This document shows, piece by piece, positions 15,582 through 27,860 of a stretch of DNA of 64,000 nt (position 1 is the first letter of the stretch; every line of letters starts with the position of its first letter). The position numbers and the translations under genes are program-made. The DNA comes from Oscillospiraceae bacterium. GTDB lineage: Bacteria > Bacillota > Clostridia > Oscillospirales > Ruminococcaceae. The notes below the pieces were generated by a model. It ran no database searches and had not been told where the DNA came from. It saw nothing but the letters and a program-made list of their open reading frames with translations. Location of the stretch: assembly GCA_025758045.1 (NCBI GenBank), contig CP107208.1, positions 1,302,001 through 1,366,000 of the forward strand, in the 5' to 3' direction.

Positions 15582-17459
15582 TTAATGCCCAAAAATCGAC
15601 TGCACACGCTTGGCGTGGGCACCAATATTGTTATATTCCAGTGCCAGATACCCCTTCACCCAGGCGTCCAGGCTTTCGTCCTCGCCGTAGGTGCCGTAGG
15701 TGCCGTCCACCTTCATGTAGTCGTTGGCGGCGGTCACCACGGGGGTCTGCTGCTTCATAGCCAGCAGGTATTTGTAGTAGCCCGTCAGCGGCAGACCGGC
15801 CTGCTGGGCAATCGTGGGGGCCAGCATCACCATGTCTATGCGGTTCAGCGGGTCGGCAGCGCTGGTGGCGGCGCCGATGTTCTCCAGCGGGTAATTGGCC
15901 CAAATGAAGAACGGCGTGCTGCGCTCCAGAATTTGCAGGTCGTTGCCCTCGGCGCGGGTCTTGTCAGCCACGTGGTCCACAAAACTGGGGGCGTGGTCGC
16001 CGGCAAACGCCAGCACTACCTTGCGGCCGGTCTCCTCGTACTGTTTGGTAAAGTAGTCGCACAGTTCCTGCACGGCGGCGTCGCTCATGTGGATGCAGCT
16101 CAGGTATTCGTCCATCAGCTCGTCGTACTCGCCGTAGTCGGTGGCGGCGTGTACAATATCCAGCGAAGCATCGTTCATTGTGTAGTCGCCGTGGCTCTGG
16201 ATAGACACCAGGAAGCCGAACCGCGGCTTGTCCTCGGGCATGGCTTCGTACAGCTTTTCGAAGTCGCGGTAAGAGGCCGAGTCGGTCTGATACGGGCGGT
16301 TGCCGTAGTACTCCTTGGTGGGGAAGTCGTCTTGGAAGTGGGTCTCGTCGAAGCCCAGTGCCAACCAGGCAGAGTCGCGGCGGTAGTTGGAGTTTGTGTA
16401 GGGGTGGGCAGCCAGCGTGCTGTAGCCCAGGTCCTTCAGGTAGCTGACCAGGCTGTTGGCGTTGTGCAGGTTCAGCCAGTTGAAGGGGGTAATGGAGGGC
16501 ATCAGCATCAGCGAGTTGCTGGACAGCATCTCGTACTCGCTGGAATTGGTGCCGCCGCCTACGTGGGGGCTGATGGTGTGGCCGTACACAGCGTTGGGCA
16601 GGTTCTTGGTAACGGGCATGACCTCGGTGTCGGCCTGCAAATCGGTCACGAGGTCAAAGTCGTAGAAGCTCTCGGACAGCACCAAAATGATGTCAGGGTA
16701 GTCGGTGCTGGCGGATTCTGCCGTGGCGGAGGGAAAGTCCTCGGCCATGGCAGCCGCGGTGACGGCGGCGTCATCGCTGTAGTTCTCCGGCTCAATGATG
16801 GGGTCGGCCATCAGGCTGGCGGCCTCGATGGTACCGGCCAGGTAGCCGTACTTATAATAGGTATTCTGCCAGGCCCAACCGTAGGTGGTTTTGGGCTTGA
16901 CCGAAACCGGCCCAAAGTAGCCGAAAAAGAGTACGCAGAACACACCGGCGGCACAACCCAGTACCCGTACACCGCGGGCACGCCAGCTGGCGCGCTTGGG
17001 GCAGTCCTTGACCAGCTGCCCCTGCACAAAAGCAATCGCCAGCACCGGCAGATACCACAGAATGATGGTGCGCACGGTGGCGGTAATTTGCAGTGTGTAG
17101 CTGCCCATGACCTCGGCGGCGGTGCCCAGGTTCAGGATGTCCTGGGGCATCAGGGCCGAGCCGTGCAGATCGCGGGTATAGTAGTTGATGAGTGCGATCA
17201 CGGTGAACAGTGCACCGGAGATGCCGGTGGCGCGGCTCCACTTGCCCAGGATGGCAAACAACACCAGTGTCAGGCAGAAGGCGGTCAGGGCGTTCAGCGG
17301 GGCATACAGCGGCCACTGCATGGCCAGAAAGTCCGGCGTAACGCCGTCGGACAGTTCCAGCTGATACCGCGCAATAAATGCGGCAGTGATGGCCAGTGCA
17401 AAGGGCAGGACCCCCTGCAGGAAGAAATTCTTCCAGTTGAAATTTTTCAGTTTTTGCAT
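15582..17459 (-). CDS. LTA synthase-like sulfatase-fold membrane phosphoglycerol transferase
   Basis: The 625 residues form about five N-terminal membrane helices and an outward-facing alkaline-phosphatase/sulfatase-fold domain. That domain has DIILVLSESFYDF, ISPHVGGGTNSSEYEMLSS (catalytic Thr/Ser region), and LAFAGDHAPSF with the metal-binding Asp and His. The family transfers glycerol phosphate or similar groups to teichoic acids or glycans on the cell surface. The paired flippase gene at 12.6 kb fits an envelope role. The start ATG at 17459 lies after an AGAAAGG site. The exact acceptor cannot be predicted. Confidence 0.85.
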   Translation of the reverse strand: MQKLKNFNWKNFFLQGVLPFALAITAAFIARYQLELSDGVTPDFLAMQWPLYAPLNALTAFCLTLVLFAILGKWSRATGISGALFTVIALINYYTRDLHGSALMPQDILNLGTAAEVMGSYTLQITATVRTIILWYLPVLAIAFVQGQLVKDCPKRASWRARGVRVLGCAAGVFCVLFFGYFGPVSVKPKTTYGWAWQNTYYKYGYLAGTIEAASLMADPIIEPENYSDDAAVTAAAMAEDFPSATAESASTDYPDIILVLSESFYDFDLVTDLQADTEVMPVTKNLPNAVYGHTISPHVGGGTNSSEYEMLSSNSLMLMPSITPFNWLNLHNANSLVSYLKDLGYSTLAAHPYTNSNYRRDSAWLALGFDETHFQDDFPTKEYYGNRPYQTDSASYRDFEKLYEAMPEDKPRFGFLVSIQSHGDYTMNDASLDIVHAATDYGEYDELMDEYLSCIHMSDAAVQELCDYFTKQYEETGRKVVLAFAGDHAPSFVDHVADKTRAEGNDLQILERSTPFFIWANYPLENIGAATSAADPLNRIDMVMLAPTIAQQAGLPLTGYYKYLLAMKQQTPVVTAANDYMKVDGTYGTYGEDESLDAWVKGYLALEYNNIGAHAKRVQSIFGH

Positions 17460-17529
17460 GGAAATAGATAAGACCTTTCTATACTACATAATATTACAAA
17501 TTACAGTATAGCATATATTGCAACAAAAA

Positions 17530-17562
17530 TAAAGACGCCGCCTGTTAGTCAGGCGGCGGTGT
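17530..17562. terminator. bidirectional terminator between LTA-synthase-like gene and coaX-like gene
   Basis: CGCCGCCTG (17536-17544), loop TTAGT and CAGGCGGCG (17550-17558) have an A/T-rich stretch on each side. On the minus strand it ends the coaX-like transcript with a T-rich tail. Confidence 0.8.
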
Positions 17563-17582
17563 TTGTTTGGTTTGTGGGGTGC

Positions 17583-18362
17583 TTACCGGCGGGTATTGCG
17601 CTGCCAGATGGCAAACAGGCCGTCCAGGATGAGCGTTTCCCGGTAGGTGATCTCGGTCACGCAGCAATCGCGAACGCTGGAGGGCAGAGTACCGGTGGCG
17701 ATCACAGGGGCGGCGTCGGCATGCAGCGCGGCGCGGAACTGTGCTACCATACCGTCCAGCATGGCCGAGGTCCCGTGCACGATGCCGCTGTGCAGGCAAT
17801 CGGCGGTGTTTGTGCCCAGCAGACGGCGGGGCTTGGCTTCCAACTCCACCTGGGGCAGCTGGGCGGTATTTTTTACCAGTGATGCCAGCGAGCACTGCGG
17901 CCCCGGAAGGATAGCGCCGCCCACCAGGGCGCCGGTGTCGTCCACGGCCAGCAGGGTAGTGGCGGTATCGAAGTTGACGACTACCAGCGGCGGCTCGGCC
18001 CGGCGCAGCGCGCCGACCACCGCGCAGAGCAGTTCGCCGCCCAACTGGGCCGGGTTGTCCATGCGGATACGCACACCGCTTTTCAGACCGGGCCCTACTT
18101 CCATGACCGGGGCCTCGCACATCTTGCGCAGAGCCTCCCGGATGCGGGGCGTCAGCGCGGGCACCACGCTGGAAAAGATGATGGCAGTGATCTCCTGCGG
18201 TTCCGCGCCGTACAAGGCCAGCATGTTTACCATTTTATATAGAAGCTCATCGCTGCTCAACGCGGTATCCGCAAACAGCCGTGAGGAAAACACCAGCTTA
18301 CCATCCGGCGTATAACTGCCAAAGGTAATGTTGGAGTTGCCGATATTTAATGCCAGGATCAT
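17583..18362 (-). CDS. CoaX-like (type III pantothenate kinase family) protein with altered catalytic residues
   Basis: The 259 residues align along their full length with CoaX, which phosphorylates pantothenate at the start of coenzyme A synthesis. The landmarks NIGNSNITFG, FSSVVPALT, EVGPGLKSGV, NPAQLGGEL, VVNFDTATT and a C-terminal IATGTLPS are visible. Compared with the usual DxGNTN, GADR and VDFGTATT, this protein has Asn6 for Asp, GGEL for GADR (Glu110 in place of the catalytic Asp) and Asn130 for Asp. Losing three acidic residues suggests low or no kinase activity, and perhaps a regulatory role. It has a good start and no frame damage, so selection seems to keep it. Confidence 0.8.
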   Translation of the reverse strand: MILALNIGNSNITFGSYTPDGKLVFSSRLFADTALSSDELLYKMVNMLALYGAEPQEITAIIFSSVVPALTPRIREALRKMCEAPVMEVGPGLKSGVRIRMDNPAQLGGELLCAVVGALRRAEPPLVVVNFDTATTLLAVDDTGALVGGAILPGPQCSLASLVKNTAQLPQVELEAKPRRLLGTNTADCLHSGIVHGTSAMLDGMVAQFRAALHADAAPVIATGTLPSSVRDCCVTEITYRETLILDGLFAIWQRNTRR

Positions 18363-18572
18363 TCGGGTCCCTCTTTCTACAGGTGATGCTTATATACTAT
18401 TATAATAAAGAAGAAATTGCAAGAGCCGCTATTGATTGGCTGCCTCTCTGCGAGGGGAGCTTGCGTTACCACCCCTTATCCCTACAAATGGTGCCAATCC
18501 CACCCAATCCCCACAATATACACCTTGCCCAAAAGTACAATAAAAACTTTGTCAAAAAACCGAAAAAAGTGC

Positions 18573-18601
18573 TTGACAAAGGTCATACTCCTTGCTATAA
18601 T
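18573..18601 (+). promoter_or_regulatory. rRNA promoter P1
   Basis: Consensus TTGACA (18573-18578), 17 bp spacer, TATAAT (18596-18601). The strongest possible sigma-A match fits an rRNA operon. Confidence 0.9.
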
Positions 18602-18702
18602 AATCAAGCTGTCTCGCGAGGGGACAGCCGCTAAAGCTTGTAACTACGGCTTGTATGGGGATTTTGAAGCCGAAAGGCTTCAAAAAATATCGAAAAAAGT
18701 TC

Positions 18703-18731
18703 TTGACAAAAGAACTTTTATGAGATATAAT
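18703..18731 (+). promoter_or_regulatory. rRNA promoter P2
   Basis: Consensus TTGACA (18703-18708), 17 bp spacer, TATAAT (18726-18731), 130 bp after P1. The A-rich bases before both promoters, CGAAAAAAGT, are the same, as if one promoter arose by duplication. Confidence 0.9.
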
Positions 18732-18931
18732 ATACAAGCTGTTACGAAACAAGTGACAGCGCAGCAGGACCTTGAAAATTGAACAAAACTGAAACTTGTG
18801 GAACCTTGAACGTGGGTTTGGAAACCCACGATAATCAATTCCAAATTTACAAGTAATTCATACAGGACGCAAGCGATTGTGTCTGAGTGATTACAGAGAT
18901 TTAACGCTTTTAAATGGCGATTAAATACCAT

Positions 18932-20447
<1,516 letters not shown>

Positions 20448-20586
20448 GGGAGTCAGACGTTCAGCTAAAGCAGGTCTTTGGCTGAACGGACAGGAAAGCA
20501 AGTTTCAGTATTGTTCAATTTTGAGGGCCGTGCAAACGGAACCTCAAAGCATAAGGGACACAGCGAAACCCGAAACGTGAAAACGC

Positions 20587-20662
20587 GGGGGTATAGCTCA
20601 GTTGGGAGAGCACCTGCTTTGCAAGCAGGGGGTCAAGGGTTCGAATCCCTTTATCTCCACCA
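20587..20662 (+). tRNA. tRNA-Ala (anticodon TGC)
   Basis: A 76-base cloverleaf with acceptor GGGGGTA paired to TATCTCC, D arm GCTCAGTTGGGAGAGC, anticodon stem CCTGC/GCAGG around TTTGCAA, T arm GGTTCGAATCC and an encoded CCA. It sits in the 16S-23S spacer, as is common. Confidence 0.97.
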
Positions 20663-20665
20663 TTT

Positions 20666-20742
20666 GGGCTGATAGCTCAGCTGGTTAGAGCACTCGGCTG
20701 ATAACCGAGAGGTCGATGGTTCGAGTCCATTTCAGCCCACCA
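20666..20742 (+). tRNA. tRNA-Ile (anticodon GAT)
   Basis: A 77-base cloverleaf with acceptor GGGCTGA/TCAGCCC, anticodon stem CTCGG/CCGAG around CTGATAA, T arm GGTTCGAGTCC and an encoded CCA. It lies 3 bases after tRNA-Ala. Confidence 0.97.
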
Positions 20743-20976
20743 CTGGTAATCCAGTGCGCTGGGTTACCCAAAGCCTTATGCGATGTACCTTGAAAACTGA
20801 ATATAGAACTGCGAAATGAGATTTTATTAGCTATGTAAAATTCCTGATTTTAAATTAAAATCTATAATTTCACCAAGCGGAACTGAAGCTTAGTAATAAG
20901 CGACAGTAAAATGGTAAAATCTCGTTGGCAAATGGAGAATCTGAAATAAAGATATGTTTTGCGAAAGCGAAACAAC

Positions 20977-23805
<2,829 letters not shown>

Positions 23806-23882
23806 CATCTTTATGAGATACTCTATTTGCTAGAGCAGTTCGATATTCAGTTTTGAGGGTACATCCTCAGAAAAAAGAGACG

Positions 23883-24000
<118 letters not shown>

Positions 24001-24059
24001 CTCTTTTAAAGAACAAGCCTCCGGGCCGGGTTTTGGCCCAGCCTGGAGCTTGTTTATAT

Positions 24060-24135
24060 GCACCATTAGCTCAGTTGGTAGAGCAACTGACTCTTAATCA
24101 GTGGGTCCTGGGTTCGAGTCCCCGATGGTGCACCA
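24060..24135 (+). tRNA. tRNA-Lys (anticodon CTT)
   Basis: A 76-base cloverleaf with acceptor GCACCAT/ATGGTGC, D arm GCTCAGTTGGTAGAGC, anticodon stem ACTGA/TCAGT around CTCTTAA, T arm GGGTTCGAGTCCC and an encoded CCA. It is the last RNA gene of the operon. Confidence 0.96.
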
Positions 24136-24138
24136 CAA

Positions 24139-24172
24139 AATACCTCGCACGAAGCTGCGGGGTATTTTTTTA
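24139..24172 (+). terminator. intrinsic terminator ending the rRNA/tRNA operon
   Basis: AATACCTCGCA pairs with TGCGGGGTATT around a CGAAGC loop, followed by TTTTTT. Confidence 0.85.
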
Positions 24173-24206
24173 TTGTATATTTTTGAGGGAACTGCCGTTT
24201 ATGCAC

Positions 24207-24342
24207 CATTGGGGACGAGAATGGCTTGCTGCGGAGGTGACCGCCGCCTGCAGCGGTAACCGCAAGTCGTAGGCCGGCGGTACGTCCCGGCCAGAAAAAA
24301 TGCCCAGTGGGGCATTTCTAGAGCGCGGGAGAGTCCCCGATG
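24207..24342 (+). ncRNA. candidate structured non-coding RNA
   Basis: Between the rRNA terminator and the kinase-like gene, CATTGGGGAC (24207-24216) and GTCCCCGATG (24333-24342) form a 10 bp closing stem with one wobble. Inside it are several GC-rich hairpins: GCGG/CCGC near 24231-24245, GCGGTAACCGC at 24254-24264, GGCCGG/CCGGCC at about 24273-24293, and AAATGCCC/GGGCATTT at about 24298-24317. The layout resembles a small RNA or riboswitch, but I recognise no known family: it lacks the SRP GGAAGCAGC motif, B12, TPP or SAM boxes. The strand is assumed from the downstream gene. No open frame is supported here. Confidence 0.45.
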
Positions 24343-24481
24343 CCTAAAAAGAGACTTTTGCTGCTTGCTTATAAAAAGGCACAACATGTGATGTTTACAT
24401 AAAAATAGTCCGTTTTACATATAGTTATGATTGCGCTATACCCTGCGCAGGCGCATGTACAAAAATAACGTGCTATGCCCC

Positions 24482-24509
24482 TTGCAAATCGCTGTAGATT
24501 TGTTACAAT
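24482..24509 (+). promoter_or_regulatory. promoter of the cytidylate-kinase-like gene
   Basis: TTGCAA (24482-24487), 16 bp spacer, TACAAT (24504-24509). It lies 140 bases after the structured RNA candidate, so that RNA is not part of this transcript unless another promoter is used. Confidence 0.6.
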
Positions 24510-24563
24510 AAAGGCAGCAGAACGGGTGGCTTGTGGAGCAGCCCGCAGAAGGAGGAACCCTTT

Positions 24564-25154
24564 ATGAAACAAATCATCACGATCGGACGAGAATTTGGTG
24601 CAGGCGGCGGCGAACTGGGACGCCGTCTGGCTCGGGAGCTGGGTATCGCCTACTATGACCGCGACATCATCCTACGCACGGCCAAGGTCAGCGCCCATTT
24701 GACGCCGGAACAGGTGCGCCGCTGGGACGAGCGTGTGCCTCACGAGTTCGGCTTTACACAAAGCCTGTTCAACTTTTACGAGCGCCCGCTGAGCGAGGAA
24801 CTGTGGGACGCTCAGGTGCGGGCCATCCGCGAGATTGCCGACAAGGAAAGCTGTGTTATCGTTGGCCGCAATGCGGACTACATCCTACGCGAATTCGACC
24901 ACTGCCTGCGCGTGTTTGTGCATGCCGACCGTAACTGGCGCCTGCTGCACATGCGCAAGCTGATGCCGGACACCCCCTTTGACCAGCTGGAAGTCGACAT
25001 GGACAAGGCCGACCGCGCCCGCAAAAATTACTGCGTCAAGCATACCGGCCGTGTGTATGGCGACAGCCGCAACTACGATTTGACGCTGTGCACCAGCAAG
25101 TTGGGCATTGATAAGGCGCTGGAAATTTTGCTTTGCGCGGCGAAGGATATTTGA
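24564..25154 (+). CDS. cytidylate kinase-like family protein
   Basis: The 196 residues start MKQIITIGREFGAGGGELGRRLARELG, a P-loop-like segment of the cytidylate kinase-like family, with YYDRDIILRTA and VIVGRNADYILRE further on. This family (seen across Clostridia) is related to Cmk and to the kinase-like parts of some transporters, but the substrate is unproven, and the usual GxxGxGKS loop is replaced by GREFGAGGGE. The start is set by AGGAGGA 8 bases upstream; earlier in-frame codons lack a ribosome site. It stands alone, between the rRNA operon and the ABC operon. Confidence 0.8.
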   Translation: MKQIITIGREFGAGGGELGRRLARELGIAYYDRDIILRTAKVSAHLTPEQVRRWDERVPHEFGFTQSLFNFYERPLSEELWDAQVRAIREIADKESCVIVGRNADYILREFDHCLRVFVHADRNWRLLHMRKLMPDTPFDQLEVDMDKADRARKNYCVKHTGRVYGDSRNYDLTLCTSKLGIDKALEILLCAAKDI

Positions 25155-25278
25155 GATTTGAGTAGATCGGGAGAGGGGTATCTGCCCCTCTTTTTGCATT
25201 TTTATGCCGAAAATCATACTTTCTTTTGCGAGAAATCAAAAAGGCTTAATTTTATTAACCTAATAACGCAGATTCGGC

Positions 25279-25306
25279 TTGACTTTTAAGGAAAGGATGA
25301 TATAAT
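25279..25306 (+). promoter_or_regulatory. promoter of the first amino acid ABC operon
   Basis: TTGACT (25279-25284), 16 bp spacer, TATAAT (25301-25306) in a TGATATAAT context. It precedes a 130-base leader that contains a terminator hairpin. Confidence 0.7.
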
Positions 25307-25331
25307 ATTCACATACGGTTTAAAAACTATC

Positions 25332-25376
25332 AAGGGCGATAGCGGCACCAGTTGGGCCCTATTGCCCTTTTCTGTT
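25332..25376 (+). terminator. leader terminator (attenuator candidate) of the amino acid ABC operon
   Basis: AAGGGCGATAG (25332-25342) pairs with CTATTGCCCTT (25359-25369) with one wobble, followed by TTCTGTTTTT. It lies between the promoter and the first gene, so it must be bypassed for expression. Confidence 0.7.
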
Positions 25377-25439
25377 TTTAAGCGGTTACCCGCTGCGCGG
25401 CAGTGGCGCATTTTATGGAGTGGAAAGGAACGTATCAAC

Positions 25440-26276
25440 ATGAAAAAACTATTTTCTTTCGGCATGGCTGCTGCCATGACCCTCTCTCTGGCTGCCTGTG
25501 GCGGCGCTGCTTCCAGCGCTGCACCGTCTGAAGCCGCTTCCGAAGCTTCCTCTGAGGTTGCTTCCAGCGAAGCCGCTGCAGAGTCCACCGATGCCACCGG
25601 CAAAACCTGGGTCATCGCTACCGACACCGTCTTTAAGCCCTTTGAGTACACCGATGCCTCCGGCAACTTTGTCGGCATTGATGTTGATATTGTCGCGGCC
25701 ATCGCCGAGGACCAGGGCTTTGACTACGAGATGAAGAGCCTGGGCTGGGATGCTGCCATCGCTGCCTGCCAAGCTGGCCAGGCCGATGGTATGATCGCTG
25801 GCGCTTCCATCACCGATGAACGCAAGGCCTCCGGCTGGACTTTCTCTGACGGCTACTACGATGCCACCCAGACCATGACCGTGGCGGAGGACTCCGACAT
25901 TACCGGCTTTGCTGACCTGAACGGCCAAACCGTTGCGGTCAAGACTGGCACCCAGGGCGCTGCTTATGCCGAAAGCCTGAAGGACGAGTACGGCTTCAAC
26001 ATCACCTACTTTGAGGATTCCCCCACGATGTACCAGGCTGTTCTGGGCGGCCAGTGCGTGGCTTGCTTCGAGGATACCCCCATCATGAAGGCTTCCATCA
26101 AGGACGGCGGCCTGGCCCTGAAGGTTTTGGACGATACCGCCAGTGACCCCGCCCCCTACGGTTTTGCGATCTTCAGCGCAGACAGCCAGGAATTGCTGGA
26201 TATGTTCAACGCTGGTCTGGCCGATATCAAGGCCAACGGCAAGTATGACGAGATCCTGGCCAAGTACCTGGGCTAA
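25440..26276 (+). CDS. amino acid ABC transporter substrate-binding lipoprotein
   Basis: This extracellular lipoprotein captures a polar amino acid for import. Its 278 residues start MKKLFSFGMAAAMTLSLAAC, a lipoprotein signal with the acylated Cys at 20, followed by a Ser/Ala/Glu linker and a family 3 solute-binding fold (WVIATDTVFKPFEYTDASGN, GIDVDIVAAIAEDQG, AVKTGTQGAAYAESL, KYDEILAKYLG). The start follows GGAAAGGAA; the longer upstream reading frame has no ribosome site. Permease and ATPase genes follow. The ligand may be glutamine or a related amino acid, but this is not decided by sequence. Confidence 0.92.
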   Translation: MKKLFSFGMAAAMTLSLAACGGAASSAAPSEAASEASSEVASSEAAAESTDATGKTWVIATDTVFKPFEYTDASGNFVGIDVDIVAAIAEDQGFDYEMKSLGWDAAIAACQAGQADGMIAGASITDERKASGWTFSDGYYDATQTMTVAEDSDITGFADLNGQTVAVKTGTQGAAYAESLKDEYGFNITYFEDSPTMYQAVLGGQCVACFEDTPIMKASIKDGGLALKVLDDTASDPAPYGFAIFSADSQELLDMFNAGLADIKANGKYDEILAKYLG

Positions 26277-26309
26277 GATCTGCGCCATAAACAACTGAAC
26301 CAGGTTTGC

Positions 26310-26348
26310 GCGGGGACGCCTGTTTTCGCAGGAGGTCCCCGCATTTTT
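26310..26348 (+). terminator. intraoperon terminator between binding protein and permease
   Basis: GCGGGGAC (26310-26317) and GTCCCCGC (26335-26342) followed by ATTTTTC. Partial stopping here would give more binding protein than membrane components, as is usual for such operons. Confidence 0.75.
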
Positions 26349-26375
26349 CGATAGGGAAAAGGAGCGTGCTGCCAC

Positions 26376-27071
26376 TTGGCCAGAATCATTACCAACTATG
26401 GCGGACTGCTGCTGTCGGCAATGGGGCAAACCCTGCTGCTGGCGCTGTGCGGTCTGTTCTTTGCCTGTATTCTGGGCTTGGTGTTCGGCATTTTAAGCGT
26501 GCTGAAAAACCGGGCCTGCAACATTCTTGCCACCGTGTTTGTGGATATCATCCGCGGTGTGCCAATGATCGTGTTGGCGTTTTATGTATATTTTGCCGTG
26601 CCGATGCTGCTGAACAATATCCTGCACCTGAATACGATGCTGGGCATGAAAGGGCAGATCACTTTCTCGGCGCTACAGGCGGGCACCATCTGTCTGGCGC
26701 TGAACTGCGGCGCTTATATGGCAGAGATCATCCGTGCCGGTATTGAAAGTGTGGATAAAGGGCAGATGGAGGCAGCCCGCAGCCTGGGCCTGCCCTATTG
26801 GCGCGCCATGTACCGCGTGGTGCTGCCGCAGGCGATCCGTACGATGATTCCCTCGATCATAAACCAGTTTATCATTACCCTGAAAGACACTTCGATCCTG
26901 TCGGTCATCGGTTTCCCCGAACTGGTCAACACCGCCAAAAACGTGGTTGCGAATACGATGAGCGCGTTCCAGGTATGGACGATTGTTGCTGTGATGTACC
27001 TGGTGGTCATTACGCTGCTGTCCCGTCTGGCCAAAAAGGTAGAGAGGAGGCTCAACCGTGGGCGTCAATAA
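26376..27071 (+). CDS. amino acid ABC transporter permease
   Basis: The 231-residue HisM/GlnP-type membrane subunit forms the import channel, with about five hydrophobic helices. The cytoplasmic EAA loop that contacts the ATPase is clear: EAARSLGLPYWRAMYRVVLPQAI. The start is a TTG at 26376 after AAAAGGAG with a rather long spacing, so a small error in the start is possible. The end overlaps the ATPase start by 14 bases, which shows tight coupling. Confidence 0.92.
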   Translation: MARIITNYGGLLLSAMGQTLLLALCGLFFACILGLVFGILSVLKNRACNILATVFVDIIRGVPMIVLAFYVYFAVPMLLNNILHLNTMLGMKGQITFSALQAGTICLALNCGAYMAEIIRAGIESVDKGQMEAARSLGLPYWRAMYRVVLPQAIRTMIPSIINQFIITLKDTSILSVIGFPELVNTAKNVVANTMSAFQVWTIVAVMYLVVITLLSRLAKKVERRLNRGRQ

Positions 27072-27804
27072 AAACAATGTTAAAATTCACGTTGAGCATC
27101 TGAAGAAAAACTTCGGCAAACTGGAAGTGCTGAAAGATGTCTCGACCGATATTTATGAGGGTGAGGTCGTGGTCATCCTCGGTCCCTCCGGCAGCGGTAA
27201 GTCCACCTTTTTGCGCTGCCTGAACCGGTTGGAAGAGATCACCGGAGGTGAGGTCGTCGTGGACGGCCACGACCTGACCGACAAAAAGACTGACCTGAAT
27301 AAAGTGCGTGAGAACGTCGGTATGGTGTTCCAGCACTTCAACCTGTTCAACAACCTGAACGTCATGGGCAATATGGTGCTGGCCCCGGTGGAACTGAAAA
27401 AGGCATCGAAAGCCGAGGCTAAGGAGCGTGCGCTGCATCTGCTGGACCGCGTGGGGCTGGCCGAAAAGGCCGAAGCCTACCCGGCACAGCTTTCCGGCGG
27501 CCAGAAGCAGCGTGTGGCGATCGCCCGTGCGCTGGCGATGAACCCCGACATCATGCTGTTTGACGAGCCGACCTCGGCGCTGGACCCGGAGATGGTCGGC
27601 GAGGTTTTGCAGGTTATGAAACAGCTGGCGGCGGACGGCATGACGATGGTCGTCGTCACCCATGAGATCGGCTTTGCCCGCGAGGTAGCCAGCCGTGTGA
27701 TCTTTATGGAGGGCGGCTACATCGTGGAGGAGGGCACCCCCGAAGAGGTCATCGACCACCCGAAACAACCACGTACCATCGACTTTTTGAGCAAGGTTCT
27801 GTAA
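27058..27804 (+). CDS. amino acid ABC transporter ATP-binding protein
   Basis: This 248-residue GlnQ-type ATPase drives the adjacent permease. Walker A GPSGSGKST, Q-loop VFQHFNLF, signature LSGGQKQRVAIARAL, Walker B IMLFDEPTSALDPE and the switch His in VVTHEIG are all intact. The GTG start at 27058 has AGGAGG 7 bases upstream. It completes the three-gene importer. Confidence 0.95.
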   Translation: MGVNKNNVKIHVEHLKKNFGKLEVLKDVSTDIYEGEVVVILGPSGSGKSTFLRCLNRLEEITGGEVVVDGHDLTDKKTDLNKVRENVGMVFQHFNLFNNLNVMGNMVLAPVELKKASKAEAKERALHLLDRVGLAEKAEAYPAQLSGGQKQRVAIARALAMNPDIMLFDEPTSALDPEMVGEVLQVMKQLAADGMTMVVVTHEIGFAREVASRVIFMEGGYIVEEGTPEEVIDHPKQPRTIDFLSKVL

Positions 27805-27810
27805 GGGACT

Positions 27811-27842
27811 GCGGCCTCTGGCGCAAAGCCGGAGGCCCTTTG
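27811..27842 (+). terminator. terminator-like hairpin after the first ABC operon
   Basis: GGCCTCTGGC (27813-27822) pairs with GCCGGAGGCC (27828-27837) with one mismatch. The tail CTTTGCTT is a weak T tract, so read-through into the next gene is likely. Confidence 0.55.
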
Positions 27843-27860
27843 CTTAAAGGAGGCAAAATC

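Larger units (their letters stand above)
18363..18931 (+). other. rRNA operon upstream and leader region
   Basis: No protein gene is supported here. The stretch holds a GGCTGCCTC...GAGGGGAGCTT fragment of the GGCTCCC repeat family at about 18440-18474, two strong rRNA promoters and the leader. Short hairpins (GCTGTC...GACAGC at about 18608-18630 and GCTGT...ACAGC at about 18739-18761) follow each promoter. The sequence CCTTGAAAATTGAACAAAA near 18770, with a similar CCTTGAAAACTGAATATAG in the 16S-23S spacer, fits the processing or antitermination segments of Firmicute rRNA operons. Confidence 0.7.

Noticed and set aside
15555..17471. 638-codon plus-strand frame over the LTA-synthase-like gene
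   Set aside because: Mirror of the real minus-strand gene; low-complexity Val/Gly/His composition.
18363..18931. Replication origin or DnaA box cluster in the AT-rich region before the rRNA operon
   Set aside because: No TTATCCACA boxes and no dnaA or dnaN nearby; the AT-richness comes from the rRNA promoters.
24196..24220. TGCACCATTGGGGAC, resembling the end of tRNA-Lys in reverse, considered as a tRNA fragment or attachment site
   Set aside because: Only about 15 bases match, with no direct duplication of the tRNA 3' end and no integrase nearby. It is better explained as part of the structured RNA stem.
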